From Campylobacteraceae bacterium (GTDB lineage Bacteria; Campylobacterota; Campylobacteria; Campylobacterales; Campylobacteraceae): a stretch of 11,368 nucleotides of DNA. The stretch spans positions 1 to 11,368 of the forward strand of contig JAISNG010000168.1 in NCBI GenBank assembly GCA_031276365.1, written 5' to 3'. Position numbers and translations under genes: made by a program. This document shows positions 6,660-11,368 of this stretch, piece by piece (within the stretch, counting starts at the first letter, position 1; each line of letters starts with the position of its first letter). The notes beneath the pieces are model-generated. The model had not been told where the DNA came from and searched no databases. It saw only the letters and a program-made list of their open reading frames with translations.

Positions 6660-7973
6660 ATGAAAAAAGTAGTTTTTGTCATTTTAGGTTTAGTATTTAC
6701 GGCGATGGCGGCAGAGGGTGGATATGAGATTACGCCGACAATCAGCGGAGTTTTTCCTGAAAAAAACACTGAACTGCAAAATTATCTGAGTGTGGGATTA
6801 AGGGCGGGTCAATATTTTAATGGTGAATTTATCAATAAAATTGAGATAGGCGCCGAAACCGCAAGAGCTTACTATAATGAAGGCGTAGTGTCAAATACAG
6901 GCAAAAGGCAGGCGATAATTACGCGCTATTTTGTACATGCCATTAAAGAGTTTGAAATTAACAAAAACTTATATTTTTACGCGCTTGCGGGAGCAGGGTA
7001 TGAAAATATTATGAAAAAGGCAAGATACGGCAACAACGATAGTCCGTACGGCAATTACGGCGTTGGTTTTAGATATGCGCTTACTGACGATTTTTATTTG
7101 AGAACAGAAGTCCGTCATGCTATAAAATTGCACAGCCACGACGCCGACAATAATATATTGGCAACTTTTGGCATTTCGTATGCTCTAAGTGAAAAATCAA
7201 AATCAGAAGCAAACGAGCCTCTTTCACATATTGAGCCTGAAGCTGTAAAAAATGAGGAAATTTTGATTGAAATTAGTGAAAAAAATATAGAAGAAATTCA
7301 GAGCATAGATGAGCAGATTGTCATTGAAACAACAAAGCAGGAAAGTATAATTGAAGAACCAATTGTCGAAATAAAAGAGCGGGAAGAGATTATCGTTGAA
7401 GAGCAGTTAATCGCTGCTGAGTCGGAAGAGAATAAAAGCGAGACTGAAAACGAAAAAGCATCTGCACAGACAGTAGACGGCGAAACTTGGCTTGCGGCGC
7501 TTAAAGATGCGTATACAAAAGAGCCGTCCGAATCGGAAGTGGTTGAAGTAGACAGCGACAACGATGGGATTGCGGATACTCATGACCTTTGTCCAGATAC
7601 TCCTTTAGGATTTAATGTTGATTCTGTAGGGTGTGTAAAGTCTATTACGCTTCATGTAAATTTTTCGTCGGGCAAAGCGGATATTCAGGGAGACATTCAA
7701 TCACAAATAGAGTCCGTAGCTAAAATATTGATAAGCGAAACAGATTATAAAGTCGTACTTGAAGGGCATACGGATTCGTCAGGAAGTAAAAAGATAAATA
7801 TGAAACTTTCCGAGCAAAGAGTGAAAAAAATAGCATCTGAACTTGTTCGTTTGGGCGTTAGTGAGAGCCGCATATTTGTAGAGTGGTTTGGCCCTGAAAA
7901 GCCTATAGCAGGTAACGATACCGAAGAGGGCAGAGCCCAAAACAGAAGAGTGGAAGCATTTTTTATTAAGTAG
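6660..7973 (+). CDS. CadF-like OmpA-family outer membrane protein with long acidic linker
   Basis: A 437-residue outer membrane protein that anchors the envelope to peptidoglycan. In order: signal peptide (1-17/18, MKKVVFVILG start, cleavage near AMA-AE), an eight-strand OmpA-type barrel to about residue 175, a Glu-rich linker (about 178-297), a calcium-binding thrombospondin-3-type repeat DSDNDGIADTHDLCPDT (298-314) with cysteines 311 and 325, and a C-terminal OmpA domain. EGHTDSSG (368-375) and R387 supply the Asp/Arg pair (D372, R387; spacing 15) that binds diaminopimelate in OmpA. The barrel resembles C. jejuni CadF, whose gene also follows rpsI. The CadF fibronectin motif FRLS aligns by eye with YALT, so adhesin function is doubtful. 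CadF is about 319 residues; the excess is the linker. AAGGA (6649-6653) precedes the ATG. mscS follows after 5 bp. Confidence 0.92.
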   Translation: MKKVVFVILGLVFTAMAAEGGYEITPTISGVFPEKNTELQNYLSVGLRAGQYFNGEFINKIEIGAETARAYYNEGVVSNTGKRQAIITRYFVHAIKEFEINKNLYFYALAGAGYENIMKKARYGNNDSPYGNYGVGFRYALTDDFYLRTEVRHAIKLHSHDADNNILATFGISYALSEKSKSEANEPLSHIEPEAVKNEEILIEISEKNIEEIQSIDEQIVIETTKQESIIEEPIVEIKEREEIIVEEQLIAAESEENKSETENEKASAQTVDGETWLAALKDAYTKEPSESEVVEVDSDNDGIADTHDLCPDTPLGFNVDSVGCVKSITLHVNFSSGKADIQGDIQSQIESVAKILISETDYKVVLEGHTDSSGSKKINMKLSEQRVKKIASELVRLGVSESRIFVEWFGPEKPIAGNDTEEGRAQNRRVEAFFIK

Positions 7974-7978
7974 GGTTC

Positions 7979-8785
7979 ATGACGGATTTTTTTACGCAAG
8001 AGCGGGTAGTATCTTTTTTAAGCGTTTACGGCATGCGTGTTGTAGGCGCGCTTTTGATATTTTTTATCGGCAAGAAGATTGCGGTATGGCTTTCCAGATT
8101 GTTTGTCAAAGTGATAGGCAAAACTTCGCTTGACGAAACGACAGCATCATTTTTAAACAGTGCGGTTTATATAGTCTTGCTAATGCTTGTTGTTTTGGCG
8201 GCGCTTGGAACGCTTGGTGTAGAAACCACATCATTTATTGCGCTTTTGGGAGCGATGGGTCTTGCTATCGGTATGGCGCTGAAAGATTCGTTTTCGAGCA
8301 TCGGCGCAGGACTTTTGATAGTTTTTTTCAAACCGTTTAAAGTGAAAGATTTGATAGAGGTTTCGGGAATTTTGGGAAATGTAGAGTCTATCAATATATT
8401 TAGTACGGTTTTGAATACGACAGACCACAAACAAATAATCATACCAAACTCAAAAATCGTAGCGGATAGTATCATTAACTATTCGGCAAAACCGATACGC
8501 AGAGTAGATTTGGTATTTGGCATTAGTTATGAAGACGACTTGAAAAAAGCAAAAAATATTTTAGAAGAGATAGCCGTGTCAACTCCTAAAATATTGAAAA
8601 ATCCATCTCCTCTTGTAGCTGTTTTGGCATTAAATAGTAGCAGTGTAGATTTTGCATTTAGAGTATGGGTGAAAAATGATGATTATTGGGATGTCTATTT
8701 TGCCGTAAACGAAGCCGTGAAACTGCGCTTTGACGAAGAGAAAATAACAATACCATATCCGCAGCTTACTGTATCAAACAAATAA
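7979..8785 (+). CDS. mscS: Small-conductance mechanosensitive channel, MscS family
   Basis: A 268-residue inner membrane channel that opens under membrane tension to release solutes on osmotic downshock. It is close to E. coli MscS in size and layout: TM1 about residues 18-38, TM2 about 58-80, and the pore-lining Gly/Ala-rich TM3 about 85-118 (ALLGAMGLAIGMALKDS, then AGLLIVFFKPF). The cytoplasmic beta domain has IIIPNSKI (153-160) and VRVW-type strands, and the end carries ITIPYPQ (256-262), the MscS C-terminal signature. The gene starts 5 bp after the OmpA-family stop, with AGTAGGG overlapping that stop as weak ribosome binding site, so it is probably co-translated. It ends 3 bp from the convergent thiamine gene with no terminator between them. 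Confidence 0.95.
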   Translation: MTDFFTQERVVSFLSVYGMRVVGALLIFFIGKKIAVWLSRLFVKVIGKTSLDETTASFLNSAVYIVLLMLVVLAALGTLGVETTSFIALLGAMGLAIGMALKDSFSSIGAGLLIVFFKPFKVKDLIEVSGILGNVESINIFSTVLNTTDHKQIIIPNSKIVADSIINYSAKPIRRVDLVFGISYEDDLKKAKNILEEIAVSTPKILKNPSPLVAVLALNSSSVDFAFRVWVKNDDYWDVYFAVNEAVKLRFDEEKITIPYPQLTVSNK

Positions 8786-8788
8786 AAT

Positions 8789-9199
8789 CTATTTTTCCGA
8801 TATCTTTTTCTCTATCGCGTAAAGTGCGTATCGTATCTCTTTGAACTTTTCGGCATCTTCGGCACTGTAAAGTTTTAGCGCCTCTTCAAGCACTCTTGCA
8901 CTTTCCTGCGCTCGTTTGATATTGGCTGTTTGCATGGAGTTTAAATCCTCTCTTGAGGATTCGCTTTTTGTAGTGGTTTTTAGTACATCGTTTTCAATAT
9001 CGCGGGTTTTTAGAATAGCAGTGTACGGCTCAAGCCTCACTTTGTGGCGAATCTCTTTCAGCGCTTTTGCGGTAATTTCATCATCAAAACAGTAACGCCT
9101 TATATCCTCAACTACGCGGATACCCTCTCTTAAGCGGTTGATATTGGCATCTAACAGCCTTAAAAGAGGAGTTTCAAACTCCTCCAAAGGCTTATTCAT
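8789..9199 (-). CDS. ThiD2-like protein (thiamine biosynthesis)
   Basis: A small alpha-helical protein of 136 residues from ATG 9199, or 142 from TTG 9217. It matches the family often labelled thiamine-phosphate pyrophosphorylase but now called ThiD2, described as a monofunctional hydroxymethylpyrimidine-phosphate kinase and elsewhere fused to ThiE. Visible family motifs are LDANINRLREGIRVVEDIRRY (from residue 16), an RDIENDV segment, and ANIKRAQESARVLEEALK. It has no TIM-barrel ThiE domain, so it is not TMP synthase itself. ATG 9199 overlaps the end of the upstream membrane-protein gene by 8 bp. TTG 9217 has AAGG 5 bp upstream and cannot be excluded. It is probably expressed by coupling to the gene before it. 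Confidence 0.75.
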   Translation of the reverse strand: MNKPLEEFETPLLRLLDANINRLREGIRVVEDIRRYCFDDEITAKALKEIRHKVRLEPYTAILKTRDIENDVLKTTTKSESSREDLNSMQTANIKRAQESARVLEEALKLYSAEDAEKFKEIRYALYAIEKKISEK

Positions 9200-9893
9200 C
9201 GCTACTGAAAATTCCAAGAAGCCTTAATATAAAAAGAAAAAGGTTGAAAAAGTCAAGATAAAGCGCTATAGCTCCCTCTATCGGAGTTTCATAAGCGCCT
9301 TTGATGATGTTTTGCGTATCATAAAGAACATAAATACTAAAAAGTATAGCGCCTGCTGCCGAGACAACCGTATAAAAAAACGGGTTTGATGTGAACTGCT
9401 CTATAATTAGTGCTGCTATCAAAACTATCAGTGATGTGAGCAGAAATTTACCCAAAGAACCAAAGTTTCTTTTTGTATTCATCGCAAAAACACTCAAGCC
9501 GCCGAAAGCTACGGTTGTAAGAATAAATGCATTTACTACTATCGCTGTGCCTGCAGGCGTTTGTAGAAAATAACCTAAAAACGGCGCAAGCGTCAGACCG
9601 CTCATGAATGTAAATGCAAACAGCAATACATAGTTTAGCCCAGCTTTGCGCTTTGCAAATATTAATGCTATTAAAAGAGCGATTTCTGTTCCGAAAAGCA
9701 CCCATTTATATTGCACAAGCTGATAGATAAAATCCATACCGATATACGCCCCAACACTGCCTGCCAATAACGAAGCCGCGAAAAGCTGATAAGTCTTTTT
9801 TATAAAAAGAGAAAGCGCGCTTTTGCTTTGCGCGTATCCCAACTCACTGCTTTGTACCTGCTCATTGGTATAATCTCTATCGTAAAGAGCCAT
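9192..9893 (-). CDS. Bax inhibitor-1/YccA family membrane protein
   Basis: A 233-residue inner membrane protein of the BI-1/TMBIM family, with about seven hydrophobic segments after a ~30-residue polar N-terminus and a short charged tail ending SSDE. The C-terminal signature VLYDTQNII and ALYLDFFNLFLFILRLLG is clear. D192 and D214 match the paired aspartates that form the pH/calcium sensor in B. subtilis YetJ (D171, D195). E. coli YccA modulates FtsH proteolysis; the role here is inferred only. The start is secure: AAGGAG (9903-9908 on the plus strand, reversed) precedes ATG 9893 at good spacing. The gene overlaps the ThiD2-like gene downstream. Confidence 0.93.
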   Translation of the reverse strand: MALYDRDYTNEQVQSSELGYAQSKSALSLFIKKTYQLFAASLLAGSVGAYIGMDFIYQLVQYKWVLFGTEIALLIALIFAKRKAGLNYVLLFAFTFMSGLTLAPFLGYFLQTPAGTAIVVNAFILTTVAFGGLSVFAMNTKRNFGSLGKFLLTSLIVLIAALIIEQFTSNPFFYTVVSAAGAILFSIYVLYDTQNIIKGAYETPIEGAIALYLDFFNLFLFILRLLGIFSSDE

Positions 9894-9926
9894 AATTTAA
9901 ATCTCCTTTTTAAATTTTAAGATGGA

Positions 9927-9935
9927 ATTATATCA
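9927..9935 (-). promoter_or_regulatory. Extended -10 promoter of the Bax-inhibitor gene
   Basis: On the minus strand the sequence reads TGATATAAT, a TGn extended -10, directly after a run of eight T. It lies about 34 bp before the start codon. The -35 region has no match, which is typical of this phylum. It drives the Bax-inhibitor and ThiD2-like pair leftward. Confidence 0.65.
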
Positions 9936-9981
9936 AAAAAAACAGTAAATAAAGCTTTTTAATTTTAAATTCTCATCGCTT

Positions 9982-11139
9982 TTAAAATACATACAAAAAT
10001 GTAACGCTCTAGATATAAAATCAGATATCGCCGTTTCGCTTCCGTCAAGTGCTGCCAAAGTCAAATCAACACCAAAGTTCTTAAGATATTTGTAATACGC
10101 GCCGACATACGCTTCACTTATCGTACCATTATGACTTTTTTGTTGCTCTCAAGAATGCCGCAACCTGCTTTGAAAGCCAATTTGTCAAAAAAGCCGCCTT
10201 TAATTATAGTATGTATGAGTATCTCCGGTATTTATCATGCAACAATAAATATAAATTGCTTCTGACTTTTAATAAAGCTGATATTGTCGCTGTCCAAACC
10301 GTACACAGGCTGTTTTTTGTTATTTTTTGTATAACTCGTCCCCAAAGAAAAAAGGTTGTTTTTGCAGTCTGTTTCCACACTGAAAAATAGACTGTCATCA
10401 TCTGTGTAATATTTGCTGTTGGCAAATTTCTTATCAAGTTTTGAGCAGTTCAACTGACCTCTGATGTTGAAGTTTGCTATTTTGCGTCTGCAAACAGCGC
10501 TGTGTCCATCATCTTTTCGTAAACGCCCGCTCCACAACTGCCAAATCCAAACCTCTATCTTTAAGATTGCCCGTAATACCTGTGATAATTTACGAGTTCA
10601 ACTCCATAATTTAGTATCATCAAAACCGCGTCTGAAGAAATGCCAATCCCGCGAAAGTCCAGTCCAAAATGTCTTTGTACAATGCTAATAAGCCGTTGTC
10701 TCTTGAGGAGTTATAGCCTGGTTCCGAATATGGAGATGTTGCATTTTGCTTGCCGCCCGTAATCTCAAAGCCATTCATGAAATATTTTAAATAAATCTGC
10801 CACGTACAGACCTTTATCATCACTTGCAATATATCCTGTTATCGGAGCGCTTGAAGCTGAAAAAGGAAAAGTTATTTCTGTTTGCCACGAAAGTTGTGCT
10901 GAAAATCAAATCGTCATATATTTTGAACATAATATTTAACTGACAAGATAACTTTAAGGTCTTTTCCATATTTGCGCCGTCTGTTTTTGAAGCGTTGTAT
11001 TTTGTTCATGCAAAGCTGCTGATTTTGATATTTTCAACGGCTTTCCAAAAAGTTTTTTCAAGAGAAGACTTGGCATTTCACTGCGATAATATGCCTATCG
11101 TTATAAACACATATATAAACTGAATTTTATTTGTTTCAT
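9982..11139 (-). pseudogene. Decayed MOMP-type porin
   Basis: Reading the minus strand while switching frames recovers a nearly complete porin of about 385 codons, close to Campylobacter MOMP length. It starts at ATG 11139 with a signal peptide, MKQIKFSLYMCL then (new frame) TIGILSQ-stop-NAKSS, where QANA-K is the likely lost cleavage site. Fragments follow in porin order: KYNASKTDGANMEKTL, ITGYIASDDKGLYVADL, FEITGGKQNATSPYSEP, DILDWTFAGLAF, GNLKDRGLDLAV, KLDKKFANSKYYTDDDSLFF, LGTSYTKNNKKQPVYGLDSD, KLAFKAGCGILESN, ISEAYVGAYYKYLKNFGVDL and the C-terminal strand SVTFLYVF-stop (TAA 9982-9984). Lesions include TGA at 11078-11080 and 11006-11008, frameshifts near 11102, 10861, 10796, 10535, 10490, 10137 and 10010, and several stops at 10580-10622 and near 10234. 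No functional product can be made. Confidence 0.85.
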
Positions 11140-11368
11140 GTGAGTTTCTTTAGATATAAATTTTTGTGGACGTACTATTCATGAATCAAAAGGAGAAATT
11201 TTTTATTAAACTTCACTAAACTCAATGAACCTCTAAAACATTAATATAGTATGAAAAATGTTACCATATTCCCCCCCCCTATATTCCAACTCTCAAACAT
11301 CCGCATATATTTTATTCTTGGTTTGGTTATAACTTTCTAACCTCAATTCCAGACGCGCAAAAAACAAA
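11140..11368. other. AT-rich stretch with no supported gene
   Basis: This is the upstream side of the porin pseudogene. On the minus strand TATATT (11243-11248) could have been its -10. Neither strand has an intact gene. A plus-strand ATG at 11251 gives only 29 codons through the C9 tract. Minus-strand pieces such as RLELRLESYNQTKNKIYADV look mildly coding but are broken by stops, and I do not recognise them. A strong AAGGAG at 11190-11195 has no usable start after it. Confidence 0.4.
11271..11279. repeat. C9 homopolymer tract
   Basis: Nine consecutive C (nine G on the minus strand) in a very AT-rich context. Tracts of this length are the usual slipped-strand phase-variation sites in Campylobacter and Helicobacter. 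It lies about 130 bp upstream of the dead porin start and inside a short plus-strand frame from ATG 11251. Confidence 0.9.

Noticed and set aside
7298..7561. 87-codon Ser-rich minus-strand frame
   Set aside because: It is the complement of the Glu-rich linker codons (GAA/GAG read as TTC/CTC and shifted), a composition artefact.
10204..10537. Minus-strand frames of 77 and 100 codons as separate small genes
   Set aside because: The 100-codon frame is one in-phase piece of the porin remnant. The 77-codon frame is its overlapping shadow.
10464..10688. 74-codon plus-strand frame
   Set aside because: It is antisense to readable porin fragments, has no ribosome binding site and no recognisable domain.
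1..11368. tRNA, rRNA, CRISPR array, insertion sequence or prophage
   Set aside because: I looked for cloverleaf patterns, regularly spaced repeats, terminal inverted repeats with transposase and integrase motifs, and saw none.

Overview
The window looks like chromosomal DNA from a Campylobacterota (epsilonproteobacterial) genome. It is AT-rich and encodes AddB-AddA immediately followed by L13-S9 ribosomal protein genes and then an OmpA-family protein resembling Campylobacter CadF. From memory, this matches the C. jejuni order addB-addA-rplM-rpsI-cadF. A decayed major-outer-membrane-protein (MOMP) type porin supports the same assignment. I cannot name a genus.

Layout, left to right. (1) 1-3957: the 3' part of addB and complete addA, overlapping by ATGA. 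They encode the two helicase-nuclease subunits that process double-strand breaks. (2) 4031-4854: rplM and rpsI, 2 bp apart, followed by a hairpin. (3) 4855-5106: a dense 252-bp regulatory intergenic region. It holds a textbook sigma70 promoter, a small hairpin with an anti-Shine-Dalgarno loop, a 63-bp inverted repeat built from two GTTGCAAC palindromes, and a second extended -10 placed so that the next gene could be leaderless. (4) 5107-6600: an orphan family-5 peptide-binding protein with no permease or ATPase beside it. (5) 6660-8785: a CadF-like OmpA protein with a long Glu-rich linker, then a MscS channel gene 5 bp downstream. (6) 8789-9893, minus strand: a Bax-inhibitor-1/YccA membrane protein overlapping a ThiD2-like thiamine gene, convergent with mscS (3-bp gap). 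(7) 9909-11368: no intact gene. The minus strand of 9982-11139 is a porin pseudogene, readable from signal peptide to C-terminal aromatic beta-strand only across many frameshifts and stops. Beyond it lie an AT-rich stretch and a C9 homopolymer.

Most of the window is ordinary core genome: DNA repair, translation, envelope and osmotic protection, thiamine. The parts worth a second look are the regulatory region before the peptide-binding gene, the long acidic linker in the CadF homologue, the ruined porin, and the C9 tract. I saw no novel defence or mobile system, CRISPR array, tRNA or rRNA.
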